From the IMG/VR virus record IMGVR_UViG_3300030329_001638, positions 1 through 44,124 of that record: a DNA stretch of 44,124 nucleotides; one strand, 5' to 3'. The first letter of the stretch is position 1. Every line of letters starts with the position of its first letter. This DNA is from a virus. The position numbers were made by a program, and so were the translations under genes. This document shows, one piece after another, positions 21,879-30,270 of this stretch. The notes under the pieces were generated by a model. It was not told the origin of the DNA. It made no database searches and saw only the letters and a list, made by a program, of their open reading frames with translations.

Positions 21879-24217
21879 TAGGTAATCCTCTTATATATAG
21901 GTCTGTACTCTATCCCAATATTATTTATTGTCTGAAGACTGGTTCCGTTTAAGTCTAATCTTAACTGAAAAGAGGAAGCGAGCAATGGAGTATCAAATGT
22001 ATATCTATTAACATCTAAATCTGCGCTTGTAGACGCCACAGTAGAACTCGATAAACCAGAAGAGGAAGACCCCTGTCTTGTCCCACTATCATTTACATAA
22101 ACATAATTAATTGCGCTTGAGTTAGAGGCATTACTTGCATATTCAATGGTAATACCATAAATCTTTTTAACCGTATTCGGCAATCCGAAATCGTCATCTT
22201 TTAACGTGATGTCAAATGTTGCACCAGAATCCGGCTCTCCATCGTAAGACTCTAACTCATCAGTACCAATACCTAATGTCATTTGATTGTAGGCGTCTGT
22301 AATAATATTTGTCTTGATTGCATTGGCTGCTAAGTCTTCAATAAATGTGAAGCTATTCGTTGTAAAGCTATACACATACGCATCACCACTCGTACCACCG
22401 GAAGCAGCCGCATCTCTGATAACGACTAAATGTTTATTAACTGGCTCAAATCCAACTATGGTGTCTGCGTTTACAAAGGACTTCCAAGTGGACTCCAATA
22501 TCTTCTTTTGTAGGTTGGTAATCTTTGAACCATCATAGAAAAATAAACCCTGTTTATTCGCCCAAGCCACACCAAAATCTGTCTTAACAACAGCGGCGTG
22601 GAAGGGGGTACCCATATTTGTATGCTCACTCTCCAAGAACCATTGCGTGTCAGAACCGCCACCTATGTTGATTATATAAAGGGTCTTTTGTTTAAAAGCC
22701 AATAGACGGTCTGCAAAGGATTCTAGCTTAATAAAATCCTCACCATCATTTATACCTATCTCTATAAAATTAGTAACTGGGAATGTATCAAATTTATTTA
22801 TCTCACTATATAATAGCCTATCAGCTGAAAGCTCAGTCTGACCATTTGCATTAATTGATTTTACATTGGCTATAAACTTTCTTCTGTTAGTGATAGTGCT
22901 GGTTTTATAACCCTCCCCAGCTGCACCAACCGATGCTGTTGAGAGGTCTGAGGAATACCCATTTAGGGAGGCGAAGGTGTCGGAGCTATTAATACCTACA
23001 TTAACTTCACCAAGAAGATAGGCGGATTGTGAATACGTAACCCGCCAACCGTTATAATCAGCCTCCAAACTGCTCCTGCATCCATCCGTTAAAGAGATAT
23101 CAATGAGCAGTTCCCATTCTCCTTTTAATGTACTATCTCTGCAATAGATTCTTCCGCCGGTTACTCTATCCGCATACCCATGGGATGCAATAACCGTACA
23201 GTCTAAATATTTGCTTGCTGCTACGGCGATAGTCCCCGTCATGGTAGCAGGTAAGGATTCTTGATTTCCGTCATAAATGAATGTCTGAGCAAATTCATAT
23301 GTAGCTGCCGTAAACGAACCAGAGCTGGTTGGTACAACTTCAAGATTAAAGCCTAATCCAGCGTCTGGGGCAATATGGCCCTCTACATCTGCGCCGACAC
23401 CCCACGCCTCTGCAGAGTCCAAAATAAGAGTAGTATCGTTTGTTCTCGATGCAATTCCTTGCACCTCACTACCGCCTTCATTAATAGCTACGTATAAACC
23501 GCTACCAAATTGAGTAGCATAGGTGGTGGAAAAAGTTGTTCCTCCAACAGTTAAAGTCGTACTAGGGCTTCCTGCGCTTGTAAATACTAAGCCTCTATCT
23601 GAGGTCAAAACAGCAGCAACTATTCCAGTACCAGCAGTCCCGTTAAAAGGTGGCAGAGGAGGTGCGCTATCTGTTTTCCAACCTGTTACATTTTGCACAC
23701 TACCGCCACCAACATTTAATTGTGTACCGCTTGAATCTAACCAAAGTTTCTTACTGATATAACCATACCATTTTACCGCGTTCCCAGCCCCGAAATTGGT
23801 ATCACATATTCTCACAGCCCCATCTGCTATATCGTATATGACCGCACCGCCAGTGGTGGAGCCTAGGTCTATTGAATCTGCGGCCCAAGAACCACCAGCA
23901 TCATAGATGTCTATTCTAGTGTCCGATGTGGCGTCAGTATCCGCTAAAAATGTTCTTACCGTTGCAGTGTTAGTTCCGCCAGCATTATAATCAAAAGTCC
24001 CTTGGAATAATCCATAGCCAGCAACTGAAGCATCAAGACTGGGTGCCGCATAATCACTGGTATTATCGGTTAGTTTTCCACAAGACTGTATCTGCCCAAA
24101 CTCATCTACAATAGCATTCTTAATGTCAGCGAGCTCATTGTCTTTAATCGAACGAGCATTGGTCTTGGTATTTAAACCACCGTCAAACCTAGTATATGTT
24201 TTAAATTGCTTAGGCAT
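21878..24217 (-). CDS. Tail nozzle / DNA-stabilisation-type tail protein (779 aa)
   Basis: Begins MPKQFKTYTRFDGGLNTKTN and DNELADIKNAIVDEFGQIQ, the typical start of podovirus tail tube B / packaged-DNA-stabilisation proteins. The body is Gly/Ser/Thr-rich beta structure with repeated propeller-like strands (FADRLLAFKQKTLYIINIGG; GVAWANKQGLFFYDGSKI). It would form the distal nozzle plugging the portal channel. Neighbours: endolysin upstream, ejection proteins downstream. Confidence 0.75.
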   Translation of the reverse strand: MPKQFKTYTRFDGGLNTKTNARSIKDNELADIKNAIVDEFGQIQSCGKLTDNTSDYAAPSLDASVAGYGLFQGTFDYNAGGTNTATVRTFLADTDATSDTRIDIYDAGGSWAADSIDLGSTTGGAVIYDIADGAVRICDTNFGAGNAVKWYGYISKKLWLDSSGTQLNVGGGSVQNVTGWKTDSAPPLPPFNGTAGTGIVAAVLTSDRGLVFTSAGSPSTTLTVGGTTFSTTYATQFGSGLYVAINEGGSEVQGIASRTNDTTLILDSAEAWGVGADVEGHIAPDAGLGFNLEVVPTSSGSFTAATYEFAQTFIYDGNQESLPATMTGTIAVAASKYLDCTVIASHGYADRVTGGRIYCRDSTLKGEWELLIDISLTDGCRSSLEADYNGWRVTYSQSAYLLGEVNVGINSSDTFASLNGYSSDLSTASVGAAGEGYKTSTITNRRKFIANVKSINANGQTELSADRLLYSEINKFDTFPVTNFIEIGINDGEDFIKLESFADRLLAFKQKTLYIINIGGGSDTQWFLESEHTNMGTPFHAAVVKTDFGVAWANKQGLFFYDGSKITNLQKKILESTWKSFVNADTIVGFEPVNKHLVVIRDAAASGGTSGDAYVYSFTTNSFTFIEDLAANAIKTNIITDAYNQMTLGIGTDELESYDGEPDSGATFDITLKDDDFGLPNTVKKIYGITIEYASNASNSSAINYVYVNDSGTRQGSSSSGLSSSTVASTSADLDVNRYTFDTPLLASSFQLRLDLNGTSLQTINNIGIEYRPIYKRIT

Positions 24218-24613
24218 TTATCCCTTAATCTCAAAGTGAACTAAGTCATCAAATTTATTATCTTTTGTCTGAGTATCCATGTCCCAGTCTCCGCCCCACC
24301 TTATTCTTAAACCCATCTTGGCAGCAATCCCCAGAACATATCCACCGAAGTAATGGAACCTATCCCTATCTTCCCAATCTACTGGGTACGGCGCAACATC
24401 CACAGCAACACTCGGGCTTTTATTGTGTTTACCATTAGGGAACTTGACTTTACTATTGCCCCTATTAAACGCAGCATCTTGTTTTTCCTTTCCCCTATGG
24501 CCTTCAATAATTGTACAATCAAATCCCTTGACTACTTCATTGAAAAGCTCAACAAGCCTTTCATCACAAGTATTAAGTTTAGACCTGCTTTTGGCACTAA
24601 ACCTAGGCATCAT
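24218..24613 (-). CDS. Endolysin, M15-family peptidase
   Basis: 131 aa. Zinc ligands of the M15 (D-Ala-D-Ala / L-Ala-D-Glu peptidase) family are visible: His63 in GKHNKSPSVAVDVAPYP, Asp72 (VDV) and His126 in the HFE motif. FHYFGGYVLGIAA and RIRWGGDWD are family-typical. It cuts peptidoglycan stem peptides to release phage. No signal peptide, so it needs a holin; several candidates lie immediately upstream. Overlaps the preceding gene by 11 bases. Its presence shows a peptidoglycan-walled bacterial host. Confidence 0.9.
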   Translation of the reverse strand: MMPRFSAKSRSKLNTCDERLVELFNEVVKGFDCTIIEGHRGKEKQDAAFNRGNSKVKFPNGKHNKSPSVAVDVAPYPVDWEDRDRFHYFGGYVLGIAAKMGLRIRWGGDWDMDTQTKDNKFDDLVHFEIKG

Positions 24614-24842
24614 CTACCTTCTTTTTAAATTCAGCAAACCAGACATCATCAAGCTTATTCTTAGTTGATTTGACAAGCTTACCAACCATCTGTACAGCAA
24701 TCTTCTTTAAGACTTTTTCACTGACCATTGTTTTAACTCCAGTCAGAACAAGTCCTCGTACAAATGGTATATAAAGAGCTCCACCAGCTACGGCTACGGC
24801 CCCAACTACACTTGTCCAATTGCTTTGAATCCATTCAATCAT
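24603..24842 (-). CDS. Membrane protein, holin candidate (79 aa)
   Basis: The start at 24842 (MIEWIQSNWTSVV) is preferred to 24905 because GAGG lies about 9 bases upstream and the longer form adds a polar Asn run. One hydrophobic segment (VVGAVAVAGGALYIPFVRGL), then a basic amphipathic region (KVLKKIAVQMVGKLVKSTKN). Directly upstream of the endolysin and overlapping it, the usual holin position. Confidence 0.6.
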   Translation of the reverse strand: MIEWIQSNWTSVVGAVAVAGGALYIPFVRGLVLTGVKTMVSEKVLKKIAVQMVGKLVKSTKNKLDDVWFAEFKKKVDDA

Positions 24843-25069
24843 ACTGCTAACCTCATTATTAATGTTATTATTATTGGAACAACGAATACCATCGCTGCTC
24901 CCCAAGTTTTAATTACGGTAACGCTATTCTCATTCTTCTCAACTTTACCGTTAAGCTTTTCAAGGTGTTTATCAATTCTTTGTAACGATTTAAAAATACT
25001 TATCTGACGCTCATTGAGCTTGACCAGCATCGCTGTAGTTTCTGTTCTGTATTCACTTACGTTTTTCAT
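24839..25069 (-). CDS. Coiled-coil protein with C-terminal membrane helix (76 aa)
   Basis: N-terminal helix with heptads (LVKLNERQISIFKSLQRIDK) and C-terminal segment WGAAMVFVVPIIITLIMRLA. Overlaps both neighbours by 4 bases, so it is co-translated with the holin candidates. It could be a holin accessory, antiholin or spanin-like part. Confidence 0.6.
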   Translation of the reverse strand: MKNVSEYRTETTAMLVKLNERQISIFKSLQRIDKHLEKLNGKVEKNENSVTVIKTWGAAMVFVVPIIITLIMRLAV

Positions 25070-25371
25070 ATCTCCTTACCATTTATTCTGCCTTTAAGAT
25101 ATGCCAAATCATCTGTAACATCATTAAGTTCACGAACAATATCTTCTCTGTGTCGCTGAGAAGTTTCATCAGAACGATTCCATCTATCAAGCATCTTCAA
25201 TACTATACTTTCTACGTTATTCATTTTAGTTTCAGACTTGGCAATTGCCTGTCTAATCTTATCTAAATCTTCATTTTGCAGTTTCTGGCTTTTCATCAGA
25301 TTCATAATCAGCATTACAAAAAGACTAACTATTACACCTATCGCACCATACTCGGCATATGTTTCAATCAT
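25066..25371 (-). CDS. N-terminally anchored coiled-coil protein (101 aa)
   Basis: Membrane segment at residues 8-27 (YGAIGVIVSLFVMLIMNLMK) followed by a long charged coil (LDKIRQAIAKSETKMNNVES and on). This i-spanin-like shape would place the coil on one side of the inner membrane. No lipoprotein partner (o-spanin lipobox) is visible nearby, so spanin identity is only possible. Confidence 0.6.
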   Translation of the reverse strand: MIETYAEYGAIGVIVSLFVMLIMNLMKSQKLQNEDLDKIRQAIAKSETKMNNVESIVLKMLDRWNRSDETSQRHREDIVRELNDVTDDLAYLKGRINGKEI

Positions 25372-25546
25372 CTAAAATCTTTCTCGTCATTTTCAATCCA
25401 ACAATTATTAAAGCTCCCAAGGATACCCAATAATACATATCCTGTCTTACGCTGATAGCAATAATAATAGACTCAAGAAACATAGCCGAGACTATGGCTT
25501 TGTCTAAAAAAGACTTATTGCTAATCTTCTTCAGAAGACTCTTCAT
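25364..25546 (-). CDS. Two-helix membrane protein, holin candidate (60 aa)
   Basis: Two hydrophobic segments, KAIVSAMFLESIIIAISV and YYWVSLGALIIVGLKM, separated by a short charged loop, with basic N- and C-termini. This is a classical small class II holin layout. Overlaps the next gene by 8 bases. Confidence 0.6.
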   Translation of the reverse strand: MKSLLKKISNKSFLDKAIVSAMFLESIIIAISVRQDMYYWVSLGALIIVGLKMTRKILDD

Positions 25547-25754
25547 CTAAAGAGGCTTTTAAAGCATCAATAAATGCTTGTCTTCCAAACTGCAATTGCT
25601 GAACATTAAATGTAGCTCCATCAATCTTCCTGTTTAAATCAGACACGTGCTGAACCATCAGCTTTTGGTCGTCATTAAGTTCATCGGCGGAATATTCACT
25701 TCCGTCAATATTAAGAAAAGGCTCTTTTTCTTTTTTGTTTTGTTTTTTTGCCAT
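25521..25754 (-). CDS. DUF6447-like small late protein (77 aa)
   Basis: Pattern FLNIDGSEYSADELNDDQKL, followed by a helix (VQHVSDLNRKIDGATFNVQQ) and a very acidic end, resembles the DUF6447 proteins found near phage tail genes. Soluble, unlike its membrane-protein neighbours. Function unknown. Overlaps the two-helix gene by 26 bases. Confidence 0.6.
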   Translation of the reverse strand: MAKKQNKKEKEPFLNIDGSEYSADELNDDQKLMVQHVSDLNRKIDGATFNVQQLQFGRQAFIDALKASLDEESSEED

Positions 25755-25774
25755 TTCATTTCCTTTTGTTATCG

Positions 25775-26113
25775 TTAACTATTCCAAGGCAATCCTTTTG
25801 CCCTAGTAGGTGTTTCCCGCTCAGCAATCTGAGCGTCTAAACTTGCTTCAGTCGAAGCCATACTTTCTGCACCAACTTTAGCTTCGCACCAAGCAACAGC
25901 ATCTTCTTCTGTGATGTCTGCATATGCTGTAAAATTATCTGGGTCTGGGGCATCAAGACTAACAGTTCCTATGTTAGATGCGGAGTAAGTAACAGCATCA
26001 TCACCAGAACCTACTGTCTTTGATTTAACAAAACTGTAATGTATTACAGTACAGACATCGTCCAACCCATCTTTGCTTATTGCTCTATCTATTGTGTTAA
26101 TTTTAGTTTCCAT
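25775..26113 (-). CDS. Conserved late protein, tail-associated type (112 aa)
   Basis: Begins METKINTIDRAISKDGLDDV and contains VIHYSFVKSK, then ITEEDAVAWCEAKVGAESMA, then LPWNS at the end. This pattern is common in phages next to tail fibre genes (DUF7936-like). It may assist fibre assembly; no activity is known. Confidence 0.6.
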   Translation of the reverse strand: METKINTIDRAISKDGLDDVCTVIHYSFVKSKTVGSGDDAVTYSASNIGTVSLDAPDPDNFTAYADITEEDAVAWCEAKVGAESMASTEASLDAQIAERETPTRAKGLPWNS

Positions 26114-26122
26114 TATTTAATC

Positions 26123-26404
26123 TTACCGTTTTAAGCCTAGCTTCTGCATAAGGCTTTTATTTTCTTTTTCAAGTGTCTCTTTCTGAGACTCTAATTCTTG
26201 TATATGTTCCTGTTCCATCGCTGATACTTTTGATGTCAATATAACCACTTCTTCGTGCATATCTCCTATGCTCCTATCAAGACTTGCGAACTTCATCTGT
26301 ATCTGATAGTATGCTGCTATCAACATAGAGATGCCAATCATTGCCTTTATTAGAAAAGCTATAGATATATGTACCTGACTATTAGCACTAATTCCTTTCG
26401 CCAT
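26123..26404 (-). CDS. Anchored coiled-coil protein, copy A (93 aa)
   Basis: Membrane segment at residues 13-33 (ISIAFLIKAMIGISMLIAAY), then a coil (SLDRSIGDMHEEVVILTSKV; EKENKSLMQKLGLKR). The next gene upstream has the same plan (S..I.ISI..LL.A...I..M...Y.Q), so the two are probably an old tandem duplication. Overlaps it by 17 bases. Role in lysis or virion anchoring unknown. Confidence 0.6.
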   Translation of the reverse strand: MAKGISANSQVHISIAFLIKAMIGISMLIAAYYQIQMKFASLDRSIGDMHEEVVILTSKVSAMEQEHIQELESQKETLEKENKSLMQKLGLKR

Positions 26405-26660
26405 CTCTAAGCCTTAAAATTTCTTCTTCAATTCTTTTGATTTTCTCATCTTGCCTGACATCACTTGGAATTGGTAAGTCCTGCATCGCCTTCATTTCCT
26501 TAATGGAACGCTCATTCGTATTGGCTTGATGTTCAAGAAATGATATTCTTGTGTTCAACTGTCCATAGCCATACACCATACTGGCTATAAAAAAAATTGC
26601 TTGCAAAAGCATAGGTAATGAAATATTCAATGAACTCTTATCGCTAATTGGTTCACTCAC
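26388..26660 (-). CDS. Anchored coiled-coil protein, copy B (90 aa)
   Basis: SDKSSLNISLPMLLQAIFFI leads into a membrane segment (ASMVYGYGQL), followed by a coil (FLEHQANTNERSIKEMKAMQ; EEEILRLRDGERN). Same plan as copy A (SANSQVHISIAFLIKAM). Probable paralogue retained for a related but distinct role. Confidence 0.6.
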   Translation of the reverse strand: MSEPISDKSSLNISLPMLLQAIFFIASMVYGYGQLNTRISFLEHQANTNERSIKEMKAMQDLPIPSDVRQDEKIKRIEEEILRLRDGERN

Positions 26661-26681
26661 GACCGTTATTTATCCTCAATG

Positions 26682-26912
26682 TCATTTGCTTCCCAACTTC
26701 ATGTGCATACAAACTGGACAAGTATCCATTGAATGATTTGGGCTGTCTAGTCGTAGTTTATCATAATTTTCTTCAGCGTGTCCTAATCTGACCTCCATAA
26801 CATCTTGGTCTTTATCTACGTCAAGTGTAGTTGTCATAAGCCATCCTGTTAATCCTACAATCAATGTGCCTATACCAGCCAATATTGCCCCTTGTAAGTC
26901 AATCTTTTTCAT
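26682..26912 (-). CDS. Membrane protein with C-terminal CxxC motif (76 aa)
   Basis: One membrane helix (AILAGIGTLIVGLTGWLMTT), then a short coil and a terminal HSMDTCPVCMHMKLGSK with CxxC and two His, a possible metal site or redox pair. Overlaps the fibre gene's stop by 4 bases. One of six small membrane proteins in this stretch. Confidence 0.6.
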   Translation of the reverse strand: MKKIDLQGAILAGIGTLIVGLTGWLMTTTLDVDKDQDVMEVRLGHAEENYDKLRLDSPNHSMDTCPVCMHMKLGSK

Positions 26913-28162
26913 TGTGCGCTCTCTAAGGCTTCTACTTTTGCTGAGAGTTCTTGAACTGCTTTAACTAAAACTCCAACAAGAATTTCTCTTGATACACCCA
27001 ACAGACCATCAGGCATTTCGCTGGTTGCCGGGGCAAAAGATTCCCTCAATTCTTGAGCGACAAAACCAGCTTCGGTTGTTATCCCAGATTTTTTCCACTC
27101 AAAATCTCTTACCTTTATTGAATTAACTGTATCCAACCCATTTATTTCGGTATCTCTTATATTATTTTTAAGGGATTCATCGGACGCATCTGTCAAGGCG
27201 AATGTGCCAGATGTGTTCGCCAAATATCCAACATTCCCTCCATCACCATCGTCCGCGTTAAAATAGTATGTCGTTCCACTCCCATCGTCAGCACCAGCCT
27301 GAACCGCCAAGCCATGCCTGTTAGCATTATTACCATCATTTACAAATTTTACAACATAAGTTGTAGCATCGCCTTTAACGACAAGTTTATTTGAGGGTGA
27401 CGTTTCACCAATTCCGACATTGCCTGATGAGTCGATACGCATGCGTTCAGAGCCAGCAGCGCCAAATCTAAAGCTATTGTCGCCATGTTGATATTCAATG
27501 TATCCTATATTATTATCACCACTATCCCCAAAATTAATTATACCAGCACCATCAGTCGCAGAGAGAAAAGTCATACCCATATCGGATGTGCCTTCTAAGA
27601 CTAACTCATCGGCTCCAGCGTGGGGTGAGGCACCAGTATCAGCACTTGCTATATGCAATTTGCCTAAAGGAGACGATGCATCTGAACCAATCCCAACCTT
27701 ACCATCAGTATCTACTGCGAAAATATAATCCCCACCATGATGGATTTTTAACTTATCGCTGTCGTCCCCAAAAAGACCAAATGTTGAGGTTCTTGCATCA
27801 TTTTTTAATTCAATTTTTGCTATTCCATCTGACGAAGTATCTTCAATTCTGAGGATATTAGTATCGGCAGATTGCAGGTGAAGGTTTGTTGCTGGAGCAA
27901 CTAACCCAATTCCAACTCGAGCATTTGTTGTATCTACGCTTAAGACAGCAGTCCCATCTGCTTGAGAAACCTCAAAAAGAGATGTTGAATCACTTGCGGG
28001 TATTACCTCTACCTTACTTGTTGATATTTTTAGAGAAGATGCGCTTCCACCAGTATCTGCACTCTCTATAGCCTGTAAAGACGAACTAATCCCATTAGCA
28101 TCATCTACAATAAGTAGCTGGTCGTAACTAGCAGCTATAGTTTGTCCTGTTAGCTTAGCCAT
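26909..28162 (-). CDS. Tail fibre or spike with self-cleaving S74 chaperone domain (417 aa)
   Basis: Residues 1-320 are repetitive beta structure with VGIG.....P..KL motifs (DGKVGIGSDASSPLGKLHI; SSGNVGIGETSPSNKLVVKG), as in trimeric phage fibres. Residues 325-417 form an intramolecular chaperone auto-processing (peptidase S74) domain, with Ser327 and Lys332 in SDESLKNNI, the VRDFEWKKSG segment and GFVAQEL. The domain helps trimerisation, then cuts itself off before Ser327. The fibre likely determines host binding. Confidence 0.88.
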   Translation of the reverse strand: MAKLTGQTIAASYDQLLIVDDANGISSSLQAIESADTGGSASSLKISTSKVEVIPASDSTSLFEVSQADGTAVLSVDTTNARVGIGLVAPATNLHLQSADTNILRIEDTSSDGIAKIELKNDARTSTFGLFGDDSDKLKIHHGGDYIFAVDTDGKVGIGSDASSPLGKLHIASADTGASPHAGADELVLEGTSDMGMTFLSATDGAGIINFGDSGDNNIGYIEYQHGDNSFRFGAAGSERMRIDSSGNVGIGETSPSNKLVVKGDATTYVVKFVNDGNNANRHGLAVQAGADDGSGTTYYFNADDGDGGNVGYLANTSGTFALTDASDESLKNNIRDTEINGLDTVNSIKVRDFEWKKSGITTEAGFVAQELRESFAPATSEMPDGLLGVSREILVGVLVKAVQELSAKVEALESAQ

Positions 28163-28187
28163 TATATTTTCCTCATATTAAAATTTT

Positions 28188-28310
28188 TCATCCTGTGTGT
28201 TCTTCCCACTTAACATTGCTTTCTTCCCAATCAAGTTGTGATATGTTCCAAATAACATCATAAACTGACCTTAAAAAGTTACTTACTGTTCTTTTCCAAG
28301 TTAAAGGCAT
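28188..28310 (-). CDS. Tiny Trp-rich late protein (40 aa)
   Basis: ATG at 28310 lies one base after the stop of the upstream gene (TAATATG), so coupling is likely. Begins MPLTWKRTVSNFLRS and ends with regularly placed Trp (SQLDWEESNVKWEEHTG). It fills a gap that would otherwise be about 150 bases in a gene-dense operon. Short, so confidence is moderate. Confidence 0.5.
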   Translation of the reverse strand: MPLTWKRTVSNFLRSVYDVIWNISQLDWEESNVKWEEHTG

Positions 28311-28311
28311 A

Positions 28312-29241
28312 TTAGGCTTTCAATGCTACTATATTTGTAGCTGTTGTATTAGTTGCGTTAACCACAGTCGCTCTAACTGGCAACATCTGACCACTTGCTA
28401 AATTTTTAAACACTATATTAGTACCACTTGTTGCACAATCTAAGCTTATATCTCCACCTACGCCAATATGAAATGCTTCATATGTAGCTCCTAACGAATG
28501 GTCTGAGCCTCCATGAACTGCTGTTACGGCTAAAGCTGTTCCGTATAACATTTTTTCTAAAGCAGCTTGAGATGCCTCTGTTGCTGTCTCTACGGCTTCT
28601 GTATCAACCTTTATAGTATCAAGAACTGCGTCTATTGCATCTAATACAGCATTGTCTGTAGAACCAAGGTCAACTACTCCTATAGTGTTTGAACCAGCGG
28701 GGAGAGCAGCGACTACATCAACTTGCATTTCAGTACCACTAATAGCATTATCTATAGTCTCTACAGCGGTTTTGATTGCTCCTGTATCTGCATCTATAGT
28801 AGTAAGTAAAGCTTCATTAGCCGCATGGTCTACATTTGCGGCTGTTAACAATACTTCTATTGCGGCTGCATCTGTTTTTATCGCATCGGTATCAGCATCT
28901 ATGCCAGTCAATAATGTTTCTACTCCATCTACATGACCAATTATTGTAGATTGATTTGCTGCCGTTGCCCCACCAGAAGGTAAGGCAGATGATATGATAT
29001 CTACTTGAACGTGCCCTGCTGCGTCAACCAGAGGAACGGTGCTAGTGCCCGAGCCATCTGCTGCTGTGTTAGCATATACGGTCACACTATCGTTAGCTTT
29101 ATCTAGGGCAACGTCTATTGCGACATCTCCGCCTTCCGTGGTAAGCGTTACGTTATCTATGTCTACATTTAACGCATCTTCGCCTGCGTTTAAAACCTTA
29201 CTTAAAAGCTCGTGTGTTTTATACTTATGTAAGTCTGCCAT
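28312..29241 (-). CDS. Repetitive virion structural protein (309 aa)
   Basis: Central repeats of the form LLTxIDADTxAIKT (two clear, more degenerate) give an Ala/Thr/Asp-rich helical rod at about residues 110-225. The C-terminal 80 residues (HIGVGGDISLDCATSG; NLASGQMLPVRATVVN) look like a beta domain typical of fibre tips or head decoration. Located next to the fibre gene. A neck or side-fibre role is inferred. Confidence 0.6.
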   Translation of the reverse strand: MADLHKYKTHELLSKVLNAGEDALNVDIDNVTLTTEGGDVAIDVALDKANDSVTVYANTAADGSGTSTVPLVDAAGHVQVDIISSALPSGGATAANQSTIIGHVDGVETLLTGIDADTDAIKTDAAAIEVLLTAANVDHAANEALLTTIDADTGAIKTAVETIDNAISGTEMQVDVVAALPAGSNTIGVVDLGSTDNAVLDAIDAVLDTIKVDTEAVETATEASQAALEKMLYGTALAVTAVHGGSDHSLGATYEAFHIGVGGDISLDCATSGTNIVFKNLASGQMLPVRATVVNATNTTATNIVALKA

Positions 29242-29257
29242 AATTCTTTCCTAATTT

Positions 29258-29689
29258 TTATGTAAAATCTGGCATTAACACTCGTCTATCTCCGCCAGTT
29301 TTATCTCTTTTCTGCATTCCATGTCTCTTCACTGCCTCATTCCATTTGCCTTCGTGTATTACCGCCATATTCATGCTTACATTCGCTATAGCTGCGTCAC
29401 CTGCAGTGCCAGCCTTATCTTGGTAGAGCCTAGCTTTCACATAGTCAATAAGACTGGTATGGAAGACATTATCTACGTCTGGCGTATCTGTAATCGCCGA
29501 TACTGCATTTGGTTCTGCCTGATAATGTATTAGCACACCGTTAGTAACAGCCTCATCAATCGGTTTATATTGACCGTACTTTGCGTGCGTGCTACCGCTA
29601 GTCTCGCCTTTGAGAGTGACGATAGCTAAATGATTTCCCTTGATAAACCATGATATGTAATCTTCCGGGTATTTATATGTGCTTGCCAT
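29258..29689 (-). CDS. Head-tail joining region structural protein (143 aa)
   Basis: Begins MASTYKYPEDYISWFIKGNH and contains DYVKARLYQDKAGTAGDAAI and WNEAVKRHGMQKRDKTGGDR, a pattern I associate with small structural proteins downstream of the podovirus adaptor. Shares one base with the preceding stop. Exact role unknown. Confidence 0.6.
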   Translation of the reverse strand: MASTYKYPEDYISWFIKGNHLAIVTLKGETSGSTHAKYGQYKPIDEAVTNGVLIHYQAEPNAVSAITDTPDVDNVFHTSLIDYVKARLYQDKAGTAGDAAIANVSMNMAVIHEGKWNEAVKRHGMQKRDKTGGDRRVLMPDFT

Positions 29690-29997
29690 TAGTCTATATC
29701 CATTGTTGGTATTTCGTTGTTAACTAACCGCGGTATCTTTACGTAGTCACCGCTAGAATCCATGAAATCAACCCTATATACCTTATTTATCTCAACACCA
29801 GCATTGCTATCGCTTAATGTGTACCACTGCTGGTCTGCCACCGTTGTTGCTTTTGCGTACTCTATCTTAGTAGCATACTTCCCAAGTTCAACAATAGCTT
29901 CATTTATAAGGTTCATAATGTATGCTTCTGGGGCATTGGGAAACGCTTGCCTGACTCTTGATATAATCTTTTTTACTGTTAGGCTATGTACTGCCAT
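29689..29997 (-). CDS. Head-tail adaptor-like protein (102 aa)
   Basis: N-terminal helices (KIISRVRQAFPNAPEAYIMN; LINEAIVELGKYATK) followed by beta strands (QQWYTLSDSNAGVEINKVYR) match the helix-bundle-plus-beta layout of gp6/gp7-type adaptors that dock under the portal. Position after the capsid genes fits. One-base overlaps with both neighbours. Confidence 0.6.
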   Translation of the reverse strand: MAVHSLTVKKIISRVRQAFPNAPEAYIMNLINEAIVELGKYATKIEYAKATTVADQQWYTLSDSNAGVEINKVYRVDFMDSSGDYVKIPRLVNNEIPTMDID

Positions 29998-30269
29998 TAA
30001 TCAGAATCCTTTCCAAGTAATCCTATTTGCTGCCAAGTTCTAGTCTCATCTTCCCAGTTATTGGCAGTCATATCAGGCCAACTTCCGGGCAATATCCATG
30101 TAGTAGAGGTATCTAACGCAACACCAGACCACGAAGGAGATGTATTAAGCGCAACCCCTGTCCAACTTGGTGAGGTATTGAGGGCAACCCCAGTCCAAGA
30201 CGGAGATGTATTTAAAGTAACTGTTGTCCATGATGGGGAAGTGTTAAGTGTTACTAATGTAAAAGCCAT
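29997..30269 (-). CDS. Small protein of five 11-residue repeats (90 aa)
   Basis: Five tandem 11-residue units, consensus V-A-L-N-T-S-P-S-W-T-G, occupy residues 5-60 and are encoded by 33-bp DNA repeats (about 30105-30260 on this strand). The rest is NNWEDETRTWQQIGLLGKDS. Regular Trp and Ser/Thr spacing suggests a beta-solenoid or a repeated peptide that lies along the virion. No family recognised. Confidence 0.65.
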   Translation of the reverse strand: MAFTLVTLNTSPSWTTVTLNTSPSWTGVALNTSPSWTGVALNTSPSWSGVALDTSTTWILPGSWPDMTANNWEDETRTWQQIGLLGKDSD

Positions 30270-30270
30270 C

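Noticed and set aside
28652-28936. Plus-strand open frames opposite the late genes (for example here, 34667-35032, 39868-40197)
   Set aside because: They are antisense to strongly supported structural genes, lack ribosome sites and have low-complexity translations mirroring the coding strand.
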